DNA of 64,000 nucleotides from Acinetobacter sp. BY419 (GTDB lineage: Bacteria > Pseudomonadota > Gammaproteobacteria > Pseudomonadales > Moraxellaceae): contig NZ_JAGFXZ010000009.1 in NCBI RefSeq assembly GCF_019038395.1, positions 1-64,000 of the forward strand, in the 5' to 3' direction. Position 1 is the first letter of the stretch; each line of letters begins with the position of its first letter. Of this stretch, positions 1-8,148 are shown piece by piece. Below the pieces are notes generated by a model. The model searched no databases, was not told the DNA's origin, and saw nothing but the letters and a program-made list of their open reading frames with translations. A program made the translations under genes and the position numbers.

Positions 1-33
1 ATTACGCAGAATAATTCGGTACTATTGAACATC

Positions 34-94
34 AGGACTAGAGTTGTGAGTTTGGTGTGGTAACTCAACTGATGGCTCTAGTCCTCTTATTTTT
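34..94 (+). terminator. Probable intrinsic terminator of an upstream gene
   Basis: Perfect 10-bp arms AGGACTAGAG (34-43) and CTCTAGTCCT (76-85) enclose a second short stem (48-52 with 62-66) and are followed by a T-rich tract (86-94). No reading frame in the first 170 bases is convincing, so this probably ends a transcript entering from the left. Confidence 0.5.
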
Positions 95-171
95 CAAGTC
101 AATTTCTTATCCGCGATTCGGGTTAATAATAAGTCTAAAATGTTAACAAGCTAAGGAAGGTGATAGTCTGA

Positions 172-2757
172 ATGAATAATAATTGCGATGATCAAGATAT
201 TTTTCATATTTTTAATCTGATTGGTCGCCATACTGAGCTTAAGCCTATCCTCGACATCATTAGCCAATGGCTTGAGTCGCGTATTCCAGATGCGCTTGTC
301 ACCATTATGCTCTATAAAGACGACACGCAAACTTTAAATGTTATAAGTGGCCAACAGCACTTCTCGAAAGAGTACTGCAATGTCATTCAGGATTTAAAGA
401 TTGGTCCTGATCGAGGAACCTGTGGCGTAGCTGCTTTTTTGCGTCAGTTGGTCATTAGTCCAAATTTAATGAAAGATCCGAACTGGCAGTCCTACCGTGC
501 TGTAGTGAACGCAGAAAAGCTGTCTAGTTGCTGGTCTATGCCGATTATGAATGCCTCAGATATTTTATACGGAACTTTTTCGACCTATTATCGAACAGCC
601 AAAATACCGACAGAACAGCATATTCAGCTATTACAACAAGCGACAAAATTAGTGGCTCTCGCAATCGAGCTTGCTCAGGAACGTCAAAAAAGACAGGAAC
701 TTAATGAAAAATACTGTTCTTTTTATACTTATCATCCTGATATCATTTTTGAACTTGATTTACAGGGACATATGCTTACCACCAATATTGCTTGTGAAGA
801 AATTACAGGTTTTTCTAAAGAGCAAATTCGTGGTCAGCATTATTCTGCCTTTATACCGCTCGAATTTCATGAGCTGGCCAACCTCTCATTCATAGAAACG
901 ATGCAGGGTAAATCTCAACATTTTGAGCTTCCAATCTATAATGTTACTGGAGATATTTTGTGGCTGGATTTGACCAATTTACCGATTATACAAAACCAGA
1001 AAGTCACCGGCGTTATTGGTATTGCGCGAGATATTACTTTATCCCGTAAAAATAAGGAGGATCTGCGCTTATTAAAACGGGGGGTAGAGGCCAGTCCGAA
1101 TAGTCTTTTTATTACCGATGTTTCCGAAGAAAGGTTAATGGTATATGTGAATCCGGCTTTTCTAAAGCTCACAGGTTATACAGAAGCAGAAGTATTAGGG
1201 CAAGGCTGTTTTTTCTTACAGGGTCCAGATACTGATCCGGATCAGATTTCATTACTCAAACAAGCGGTCAAAAAACAAAAAGAAATTCAGGTCACCCTAA
1301 AAAGTTACTGCAAAGATGGCAGCTGGTTCTGGAATCGTTTAACCCTAGGTCCTATTTTTGATCAAACTGGAACCTGTACCCATTTTTTAGGGATTCAGGA
1401 AGATATTACCGAGCAACGTATTCACGAAGAATATATCCGGCATCAGCATACCCATGATCATTTAACAGGCTTGCCGAACCAGCATGCATTTAAGCAAATT
1501 CTGGAAAATATTTTTGAAGCACAGCATGAGAGTTCTCAACCTTTAGTCTTGTTGTATATAGACCTGGATGACTTTAAAAACATTAATGATAGTTTAGGCC
1601 ATCTGCTGGGCGATCAGATTCTCAAAAGTGTGGGCGAGCGGCTGCAAAAATTTGTTCAAGACAATAACGTGCTATGCCGTTTCGCTGAAGATGAATTTAT
1701 CCTGCTGCTCTCAGGTTCATATGAGCAAACTGAAGTCGAGGAGATCGCCGAAGAAATTCTTGATCTTCTTTCCATGCTTTTTATCATCGATCAGTACAAA
1801 ATTCATGTAAGTGCCAGTATCGGGATCGTGGCAGATGACAGTTCGATACAGCATTCTTCTGAACTGATCTATCAGTCTGTTTTGGCCATGCAGGAAGCCA
1901 AAAGACAAGGTCGCAATATCTGGCAGTGGTATGAAAAAACCAGAATGCAACCTGTCGCAGAAATAGACTATACCAATCTGCGTCTGGAACTCATGGAAGC
2001 GATCAATCAGAAAAATTTCGATCTTTTCTATCAGCCGCTTATTCATCCTGAAACTGGACTGATGACAGGCGTGGAAGCTTTAATTCGCTGGTGTCATCCA
2101 CAGCAGGGTTATATTTCTCCCGCAATTTTTATTCCTCTTGCAGAAAGAACCGGACAGATTATTAGTGTAGGTCAGTGGGTATTGGAAAAAGCCTGTTTAG
2201 ATATTGCAGAGTGGAACAAGAAGCACAATAGCCAGATCACGATATCGGTAAATATCTCTCCTTTACAATTCCGTAGAGCAGGCTTTCTTCAGGTCCTGGA
2301 ACATGTCCTTGAACTCAGTCAATTGCCCCCGGAATTACTTAAAATTGAAATTACAGAAGGTGTCATCATTAATGGCGCAGATCGAACCATAGAGATTTTG
2401 AAAACAGTACGTGCTTTAGGCGTACAGGTCGCCATAGATGACTTTGGCACGGGTTATTCGAGTCTCAGTTATCTGCGGCGTTTGCCGATCAATCAGATCA
2501 AGTTAGATCGTAGTTTTATCGAAGAAATAACACTTGATGACCAGAACGCAGCGATTGTGCAATCGATTATTCATCTGGCACATCAGCTTGATTTAGAAGT
2601 CGTGGCTGAAGGTGTAGAAACTTTAAGTCAGGCCAGTTTGCTCTATCAACAGGGTTGTGATCTGCTACAGGGCTTCTTTTATGCAAAACCTGCACCTTTA
2701 ACTGAATTGAAGTCTGTTTATGTGGCAATAGAAAATAATAAATTGAATCAAAGCTGA
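172..2757 (+). CDS. GAF-PAS-LOV-GGDEF(degenerate)-EAL cyclic di-GMP phosphodiesterase
   Basis: An 861-residue cytoplasmic signalling protein with no evident membrane segment. Domain order is GAF (about 20-165), PAS (about 180-290), a LOV-type PAS (about 300-415), GGDEF (about 430-590) and EAL (about 605-850). The GGDEF A-site reads AEDEF (505-509), so diguanylate cyclase activity is unlikely. EALIRW (from Glu635), the DDFGTGYSSL loop and AEGVET are intact, so cyclic di-GMP hydrolysis is the expected output. The second PAS carries GQGCFFLQGPDTDP around Cys346, matching the LOV photo-adduct motif. AAGGAAGG lies about 11 bases before the ATG. The gene is monocistronic. Domain families are clear; light sensing is inferred. 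Confidence 0.9.
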   Translation: MNNNCDDQDIFHIFNLIGRHTELKPILDIISQWLESRIPDALVTIMLYKDDTQTLNVISGQQHFSKEYCNVIQDLKIGPDRGTCGVAAFLRQLVISPNLMKDPNWQSYRAVVNAEKLSSCWSMPIMNASDILYGTFSTYYRTAKIPTEQHIQLLQQATKLVALAIELAQERQKRQELNEKYCSFYTYHPDIIFELDLQGHMLTTNIACEEITGFSKEQIRGQHYSAFIPLEFHELANLSFIETMQGKSQHFELPIYNVTGDILWLDLTNLPIIQNQKVTGVIGIARDITLSRKNKEDLRLLKRGVEASPNSLFITDVSEERLMVYVNPAFLKLTGYTEAEVLGQGCFFLQGPDTDPDQISLLKQAVKKQKEIQVTLKSYCKDGSWFWNRLTLGPIFDQTGTCTHFLGIQEDITEQRIHEEYIRHQHTHDHLTGLPNQHAFKQILENIFEAQHESSQPLVLLYIDLDDFKNINDSLGHLLGDQILKSVGERLQKFVQDNNVLCRFAEDEFILLLSGSYEQTEVEEIAEEILDLLSMLFIIDQYKIHVSASIGIVADDSSIQHSSELIYQSVLAMQEAKRQGRNIWQWYEKTRMQPVAEIDYTNLRLELMEAINQKNFDLFYQPLIHPETGLMTGVEALIRWCHPQQGYISPAIFIPLAERTGQIISVGQWVLEKACLDIAEWNKKHNSQITISVNISPLQFRRAGFLQVLEHVLELSQLPPELLKIEITEGVIINGADRTIEILKTVRALGVQVAIDDFGTGYSSLSYLRRLPINQIKLDRSFIEEITLDDQNAAIVQSIIHLAHQLDLEVVAEGVETLSQASLLYQQGCDLLQGFFYAKPAPLTELKSVYVAIENNKLNQS

Positions 2758-2917
2758 AATCTAGGATGCAGATATTTCAGCATGCTTTCAGATCGAATAA
2801 TAAACGTGCCTAAAGGTTTTTCTCATTCTTTTTGAGCACGTCTTATCTCATTTATTCCTAGTTTAGAAAGCTGGATAATAAATACAGATTTAAAAAACCA
2901 AAGGTGCATAACCATGT

Positions 2918-4117
2918 TTATGGTCTAGGCTGGATATTGGCTAAATTTTTGTGCTGGTTCAAATCATAATAGTTAATGAGAAAGATCAATATTGCAAAAA
3001 CAAAGCCTAAAATGACGCAGGCAGACCAGCCATAGGCTTTCCATAAATGTAGGGATAAAAATGCACCGAGACCCGCACCTGAAAAATAGCAGGTCATATA
3101 GATGGCATTAATCCGCGAGCGAGCCTGCATCGAGATTCGATAGACCAGATTCTGGTTCAAGACATGCAAACAGGAAATCCCGAAATAAGCCAGGATTAAT
3201 CCCAGGATATAAATCCATAAATAATTCTGGGCAAAGAATAAGGGAATCCAGGCCAGAAGCAGTCCGCTTGTGGCCAAATGTGCAATCCATTTCTCCCGAT
3301 GCTTTCCAATCATTTTACCCGTCCATTGTGATGACCAGATTCCGACTATCCCCACAATACCCATAAGACCAATCTGGAAATCATTAAAATGATAAGGCGC
3401 TTCGGCCAGAATGAAAGTCATGGTGGTAAAAATAATACTGAGCATACCGAAACCCAATCCGCCAATCAGGCTGCGCCGGATCAGCATAGGTTCTGTTCGG
3501 GCGAAGGTAAATAATGAACGATAAATCTGCAATACATTCATTTGCAGCTGACTTTTAGTGCTCGGTAACTGGAACCACATCGCGATACTGAGCAAAAGAA
3601 TAGAGCAACCACTGAGCAAGTACACCGCATGCCAAGACCAAAGGGTTGAGATCAGTCCGGCCACGGTACGGGCAAACAGAATGCCGACCAAAACACCACT
3701 CATCAGTAGCCCGACCACTTCAGCACTTTTCTCGCGTTGCGACAGGCTGGCAGCAAAAGGAATCAGAATCTGGGTGGTAATCGAGCAGAAAGAGGCGAGC
3801 AGGGTAAAACCGTACAGCATATTTAGATTGGTACTGGCTGAAAGTCCGATCAGGGCCAGTCCGGTACAGAACATCAAACTGCAGATATACATGCGCTTTT
3901 CAAACAGATCACCCAGAGGTACAAACAGGAACAATCCGGTAGCATAGCCAATCTGGGTTAAAACCACGGTCCATCCAGATTCGGCCACACTGATATTTAA
4001 ATCTTCTGCAATAGAATAAATCAAAGGCTGGTTAAAATAGTTACAACCTGCGCAGAGTGCGCAGGTCATTGCCATCATGAACATAAAACGGTGGGAAATT
4101 TGCCCTTGGGCTGACAT
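2918..4117 (-). CDS. MFS transporter (drug/metabolite efflux or uptake type)
   Basis: A 399-residue polytopic inner-membrane protein with about 12 hydrophobic segments. The N-terminal half carries an MFS loop 2-3 motif (GDLFEKR), and the start region AGCNYFNQPLIYSIAEDL resembles the YgaY/NepI-like group of sugar and drug permeases. The substrate is not deducible. AGGAGACAAGG sits just before the ATG at 4117. The start lies 17 bases after the stop of the leftward porin gene, so the two probably form an operon, pairing an outer-membrane pore with an inner-membrane carrier. It could be uptake or export. Confidence 0.8.
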   Translation of the reverse strand: MSAQGQISHRFMFMMAMTCALCAGCNYFNQPLIYSIAEDLNISVAESGWTVVLTQIGYATGLFLFVPLGDLFEKRMYICSLMFCTGLALIGLSASTNLNMLYGFTLLASFCSITTQILIPFAASLSQREKSAEVVGLLMSGVLVGILFARTVAGLISTLWSWHAVYLLSGCSILLLSIAMWFQLPSTKSQLQMNVLQIYRSLFTFARTEPMLIRRSLIGGLGFGMLSIIFTTMTFILAEAPYHFNDFQIGLMGIVGIVGIWSSQWTGKMIGKHREKWIAHLATSGLLLAWIPLFFAQNYLWIYILGLILAYFGISCLHVLNQNLVYRISMQARSRINAIYMTCYFSGAGLGAFLSLHLWKAYGWSACVILGFVFAILIFLINYYDLNQHKNLANIQPRP

Positions 4118-4134
4118 CCTTGTCTCCTGAGGCC

Positions 4135-5400
4135 TTAAAAACTATAGTTGGCAGAGAGATTAATACGCGAGACATCCGCTTCCTTATTATCAAAAGTCTC
4201 ACGCTTACCATGATGATATTCTGCGCCCAGGTTAATTTTTGGCACAGGAGAATAGATCACGTTAGCCACATAGTCGGTTAAGCGCTTATTGGTTTCCGGA
4301 TTGGCTTTTGCATAGTCGCTGGAATCATCAAAATCGACCACACTGGCTGCAATACTGCTGCGCCATTTCGATGTGAATTTATGCGTAAACCCAATATTCA
4401 AACTATTAAATTCATTGAGTAAAAGTTTATTATTGGCTGTATCAACTGAATAATCTCCCCCCCAGGCGGCACCGTCAACAGTAGAACCTTGAATTAAAAA
4501 TGCTGCAATACGCTGGTCACCCACAATATGGAAGTAGTTGCCCTGAATAGAGTTTTTATCATCAAAGCGATAACGTCCACCGGCACCAACCCCCCAGCCA
4601 ACTTTCTCTATATCACCTGTCGCAGTTTGCGCCTGCTTTTCATTGATAAAGCCTTGCGCCAGTAGATGTACTGGACCGGATTGATAAACATATTTGGTGG
4701 TTAATGCGGGCAAGGCAGAAGACCGGTCACCACCGGCCATATACTCCAGACCAACATTCCAGGTATTTTCCGGATCAAGTTTAAATGCATAACTGACCTG
4801 AGGGGTACGTAAGATCGAACCACCCAGCAGTAAACTATAATCTACCGCATCGGTGCTGATTTCAGGCGTAGACATCAATGACCAGGCCTGGCCAAAGGTC
4901 CAGTTATAATATTTAAAATATGCATGCCGGATACGCAAGCCCCCATCACCTTTGCCGTTATTGGTCCAGAAGTCGGCTTCCAGGCGGGCGGAAATGTTTG
5001 GATTCCCCCCCAGATCTTTGGCAAGAAAACCTATGCGGCTGGCAGCCGCAGTAAAATCGGAACGGACTGAATCAGGTTCAGTAAAAGGCACTTTATTGAT
5101 CTGGTTAATGGTTCGACCACGAGTTTCTGGCGTACTCTTAAAATCAATCGCGCCATCCAGACGGATCATTCCATAAACATCGACTTTGTCCATTGCACTA
5201 CTTAAACTTTTGGAGTTCTCTGTTTTAGCTTGTTCCTGCTGTGTTTTTAAAGCCATCTGAGACTGTTTTTGCTGTTCCAGTTCAGACTGGATCTGCTTCA
5301 GCTGAGTTTCTAGAAACTGAATACGATCTTCCGATACTTCCGCTGAAATCACGGATCCCGATGCAATACCACATAATGTCGCTAAAACTAATTTTTTCAT
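4135..5400 (-). CDS. DcaP-like trimeric outer-membrane porin
   Basis: A 421-residue outer-membrane channel. Residues 1-20 form a signal peptide ending in ISA. Residues about 25-60 are a Glu/Gln/Lys-rich coiled coil (EDRIQFLETQLKQIQSE), and the rest is an alternating beta-barrel pattern ending in a C-terminal aromatic residue (NYSF). The coiled coil plus barrel is the layout of Acinetobacter DcaP, known as a dicarboxylate-selective porin. Neighbouring transporters and beta-oxidation genes for carboxylic acids fit uptake of an organic acid. The substrate is inferred. Translation probably starts at the ATG at 5400, where the signal peptide begins. Confidence 0.85.
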   Translation of the reverse strand: MKKLVLATLCGIASGSVISAEVSEDRIQFLETQLKQIQSELEQQKQSQMALKTQQEQAKTENSKSLSSAMDKVDVYGMIRLDGAIDFKSTPETRGRTINQINKVPFTEPDSVRSDFTAAASRIGFLAKDLGGNPNISARLEADFWTNNGKGDGGLRIRHAYFKYYNWTFGQAWSLMSTPEISTDAVDYSLLLGGSILRTPQVSYAFKLDPENTWNVGLEYMAGGDRSSALPALTTKYVYQSGPVHLLAQGFINEKQAQTATGDIEKVGWGVGAGGRYRFDDKNSIQGNYFHIVGDQRIAAFLIQGSTVDGAAWGGDYSVDTANNKLLLNEFNSLNIGFTHKFTSKWRSSIAASVVDFDDSSDYAKANPETNKRLTDYVANVIYSPVPKINLGAEYHHGKRETFDNKEADVSRINLSANYSF

Positions 5401-5433
5401 TTCTTAATCCCTGAAGAAATTTTTAGATGTAAG

Positions 5434-5527
5434 CAAGGAAAGCTCTTTCCTTGTGATTGCCTTAATTTTTAAATAAAGATGATTTTGACTTTCGAAGCAT
5501 GAATATCATGCAAGTTGCATAAGCAAC
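5434..5527. promoter_or_regulatory. Cluster of three short palindromes upstream of the porin gene
   Basis: CAAGGAAAG-CT-CTTTCCTTG (5434-5453) has perfect 9-bp arms. GCATG-N5-CATGC (5497-5511) and GTTGC-N4-GCAAC (5514-5527) follow within 75 bases. They lie 35-130 bases upstream of the porin start on the minus strand, where the promoter and 5' leader should be. They may be operators or a structured leader; no regulator can be assigned. Confidence 0.4.
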
Positions 5528-5586
5528 ATTCTGTTCACGTAAAAAAAACAGGTATCAGGTTTTCAACGTCATAGAAAGATGAAGTG

Positions 5587-5615
5587 AAAAGGATGGCGGG
5601 TTAAGCCACCCTTTT
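5587..5615 (-). terminator. Intrinsic terminator after the AAHS transporter
   Basis: On the minus strand AAAAGG-x-TGGC pairs with GCCA-x-CCTTTT around a 7-base loop, starting about 11 bases past the stop at 5626. It separates this gene from the leftward porin gene. Confidence 0.6.
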
Positions 5616-5625
5616 AAGCTGCAAG

Positions 5626-6924
5626 TTATTCTGCTTTTTGCGGGTCGTATAAACGGTCCTTAATAAACAGGGCAGGAATTAATCCACAAAGGAAGTAGGC
5701 GGCGCCCATCACCATCAAACCTGTGCCGATTGAACCATGCATCGCCAGATAGCCGATGGTAATTGGAGCGAAAACTGCACCAATTCGGCCAATATTGAAT
5801 GCACCGCCGACAGCAGTCCCGCGCACCCCGGTTGGAAAGCTTTCAGTCAAATAAGTTGCATTAATTGCATATGGAATACCGTACAGGAAACCGAAGATCA
5901 GCATTAATACACCAATATTTTCAGGAGTATGCATATACACCACGACTGGAATAAAAATTGCGGTTCCCATGGTGCCAAAAGCAAATACGATACGACGGCC
6001 GATTTTATCTGCCACATAGCCCGCAATGATTTTGGCAAAAATCATGGTGATGAAGGTTCCCACCATATAGAGGGCCATTTCTTTAAATTTGATGCCTAAT
6101 TCAGCTTCAAGATAACTTGGTAGCCAGTTACTTACACCGAAGTAACCAAATAACAGGAAACCTGAGCTGAAAGACCACAAGATGAACATCTTGCCGTGGG
6201 TCTTATCTTTAAGAATGGTGATATATGGATTGCCTTTTTTCGTATCATTATCCACGATCTCACCGGTACGCTTCATTTCACGTACACGTTTCCACGATTC
6301 TGGTTCAGGAACCATAAAATGCATTAAAATCCCTAGTGCCAATGGTGCAATGGTAATCCAGTACAGCATACGCCAGCCAAACTCGGGAATAATCCAGCCA
6401 GAAAGCAGGGTAATTAATAACGAACCTAAGGTAAAACCGGTCATAAGTGTAGCCAGTACCGTCGTTCGATATTTGGTCGGCACATATTCAGACATCAGGG
6501 TATTACAGGCAATATATAAACAGCCTAAACCCATGCATGAAAGTGTGCGCAAAATTGCAAATTCAGTATAAGACTGCGCAAAACCTGAATAGGCAGACAG
6601 CAGGGAGAAGATGATCGTTGCCAGTACAATGACACGAACCCGTCCAAATTTGTCACAAGCCCATCCTCCGACAAATCCGCCAATGCCCATTCCAAACAAA
6701 GACCAGCTTCCTAAAGCCCCTGCCTGCATCGAGCTTAAGCCCCATTCTGCTTTTAAACTGGTCAGGCTGAAAGCTAAAATACCGATGTCAGCACCGTCAC
6801 ACAGCAAGATCAGGAAAGCAAAGATAAAGGCCGTAATCCATAGGCGTTTTGGTGCCTGTTTAACGGTCTCCTCGGAAGAAACAGGGGTCCTATTGTCTCC
6901 TGTGACGATCGTATCACTTGTCAT
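5626..6924 (-). CDS. AAHS-family MFS transporter (aromatic/organic acid:H+ symporter type)
   Basis: A 432-residue, 12-segment inner-membrane carrier. DGAD at residues 43-46 in the first membrane helix corresponds to the DGxD motif of BenK/PcaK-type acid symporters, and the loop after helix 2 reads GWACDKFGRVRV, the MFS signature. It closely resembles the transporter at 24817-26088, including a shared C-terminal IKDR-YDPQKA ending. It is divergent from the enoyl-CoA hydratase operon, with the 21-bp palindrome of 7192-7212 between them. Its likely role is uptake of the carboxylic acid degraded by the neighbouring CoA pathway; the substrate is inferred. Confidence 0.85.
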   Translation of the reverse strand: MTSDTIVTGDNRTPVSSEETVKQAPKRLWITAFIFAFLILLCDGADIGILAFSLTSLKAEWGLSSMQAGALGSWSLFGMGIGGFVGGWACDKFGRVRVIVLATIIFSLLSAYSGFAQSYTEFAILRTLSCMGLGCLYIACNTLMSEYVPTKYRTTVLATLMTGFTLGSLLITLLSGWIIPEFGWRMLYWITIAPLALGILMHFMVPEPESWKRVREMKRTGEIVDNDTKKGNPYITILKDKTHGKMFILWSFSSGFLLFGYFGVSNWLPSYLEAELGIKFKEMALYMVGTFITMIFAKIIAGYVADKIGRRIVFAFGTMGTAIFIPVVVYMHTPENIGVLMLIFGFLYGIPYAINATYLTESFPTGVRGTAVGGAFNIGRIGAVFAPITIGYLAMHGSIGTGLMVMGAAYFLCGLIPALFIKDRLYDPQKAE

Positions 6925-7372
6925 TCTTATGTCCTCTATTTATTAAAAGCAGCATTCCTCTGCTACCACTAAATCCTTTTTCATTCCTCACGGAAACGTA
7001 TTTTCCCCGATCTAAAGGAGGTTCCCGCTTACTTTAGCCATGCCAACAATCAGGCTGAAGTTTGTTTTCCAGTTTTTACCTTGAGAAAAACTACCTACTT
7101 ACCGAGAATTCTCGTTTCACAAATTAATATTTAGTTTTGCTTTGTGGTTATTTTTCACTTAAAAGAATAACCATGTTGCATTTAAAATATTTAATTCCGT
7201 ATTGCGAAATTAATTAATCATAAAATAAGTAGTCAAACAAGAGTTTTTACTTTTTTTTATTAAAAAATAACTTTTTTGAATTTTGGAGTTAAAAATCCTT
7301 GATTTATGGCTTTAGAAACCTTAGTTTTATATAAAATAAAATTTCGCTATACAAAATAAATGGAGATTTTTA
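6925..7372. other. 448-bp divergent intergenic region (AAHS transporter / enoyl-CoA hydratase)
   Basis: This AT-rich region holds no plausible gene. It contains the 21-bp operator-like palindrome at 7192-7212 and a perfect GAGAATTCTC palindrome near 7104. Promoters for both divergent units must lie here, but I cannot place -35/-10 boxes with confidence. Confidence 0.6.
7192..7212. promoter_or_regulatory. Operator-like 21-bp palindrome, copy 1
   Basis: TAATTCCG-TATTG-CGAAATTA fits the near-symmetric consensus TAATTyCG-N5-CGrAATTA. Related copies occur at 11479, 15201 and 24570, each upstream of CoA-catabolism or transport genes. It lies in the divergent region between the AAHS transporter and the enoyl-CoA hydratase, about 160 bases before the latter. 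The binding protein is unknown. Confidence 0.65.
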
Positions 7373-8146
7373 ATGGAACAGGTAGTTCAGATAGAGCAAA
7401 TCTCGGCACATGTAGCAATGGTGAAAATTCATCGACCAGAAGCAAAAAATGCCCTGAATACAGAAGTGCGTCAGAAACTTGCAGCTGCTTTTCTAAAATT
7501 GAATGACGATGAAAATATCCGTGCCATTATCCTCACCGGTGGTGAAACAGATTTTGCAGCAGGTGCCGATCTTAAAGAGCTGGCCAATGCTGAAACCATT
7601 CAGATGATGCAGCGCCGCACTGAGCGTTACTGGCAAGCAATTGCTCAATGTTCAAAACCGGTAATCGCAGCTGTAAACGGCTATGCACTGGGTGGTGGCT
7701 GTGAACTGGCGATGCATGCAGACATTATCATTGCCGGAAAAAGTGCCCAATTCGGTCAGCCTGAAGTTAAGGTCGGCGTGATGCCGGGTGCAGGTGGCAC
7801 TCAACGTTTATTCCGTGCAGTTGGCAAATTCCATGCAATGCGCATCATTATGACGGGTTGCCTCGTACCGGCACCGGAAGCCTATCAAATTGGTTTGGTG
7901 TCTCAGGTGACTGAAGATAGCGAAACCCTTGCAACTGCCATTAAGATGGCTGAAGGCCTTGCGAAATTGCCGCCAATTGCTCTGGAGCAAATCAAGGAAG
8001 TGGCTTTATTGGCTGAAGATGTGCCACTAAATGCCGGCCTTAGCCTAGAACGTAAGTCTTTCCAGATGCTGTTTTCTTCAGAAGACCAGAAAGAAGGCAT
8101 GCAGGCCTTTATTGAAAAACGTAAACCGAATTATCAGGGACGATAA
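7373..8146 (+). CDS. Enoyl-CoA hydratase (PaaF/DcaE-like)
   Basis: A 257-residue crotonase-fold enzyme hydrating a 2-enoyl-CoA in beta-oxidation of a carboxylic acid. Oxyanion-hole residues sit in AAGAD (63-67) and GGGC (107-110), and both catalytic glutamates are present, Glu111 (CELA) and Glu131 (QPEVKVG). GGAG precedes the ATG. It is followed after 2 bases by the dehydrogenase gene, and the hydratase, dehydrogenase and thiolase form a compact three-step operon. Sequence and order resemble paaF-paaH-paaJ and the Acinetobacter dca set. No paaABCDE genes are present here, so a dicarboxylyl- or ring-opened acyl-CoA substrate is more likely than phenylacetyl-CoA itself. Confidence 0.85.
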   Translation: MEQVVQIEQISAHVAMVKIHRPEAKNALNTEVRQKLAAAFLKLNDDENIRAIILTGGETDFAAGADLKELANAETIQMMQRRTERYWQAIAQCSKPVIAAVNGYALGGGCELAMHADIIIAGKSAQFGQPEVKVGVMPGAGGTQRLFRAVGKFHAMRIIMTGCLVPAPEAYQIGLVSQVTEDSETLATAIKMAEGLAKLPPIALEQIKEVALLAEDVPLNAGLSLERKSFQMLFSSEDQKEGMQAFIEKRKPNYQGR

Positions 8147-8148
8147 GC

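Noticed and set aside
2804..2841. Terminator after the cyclic di-GMP gene
   Set aside because: ACGTGC and GCACGT could pair, but the loop is 26 bases and the T-run is poor.
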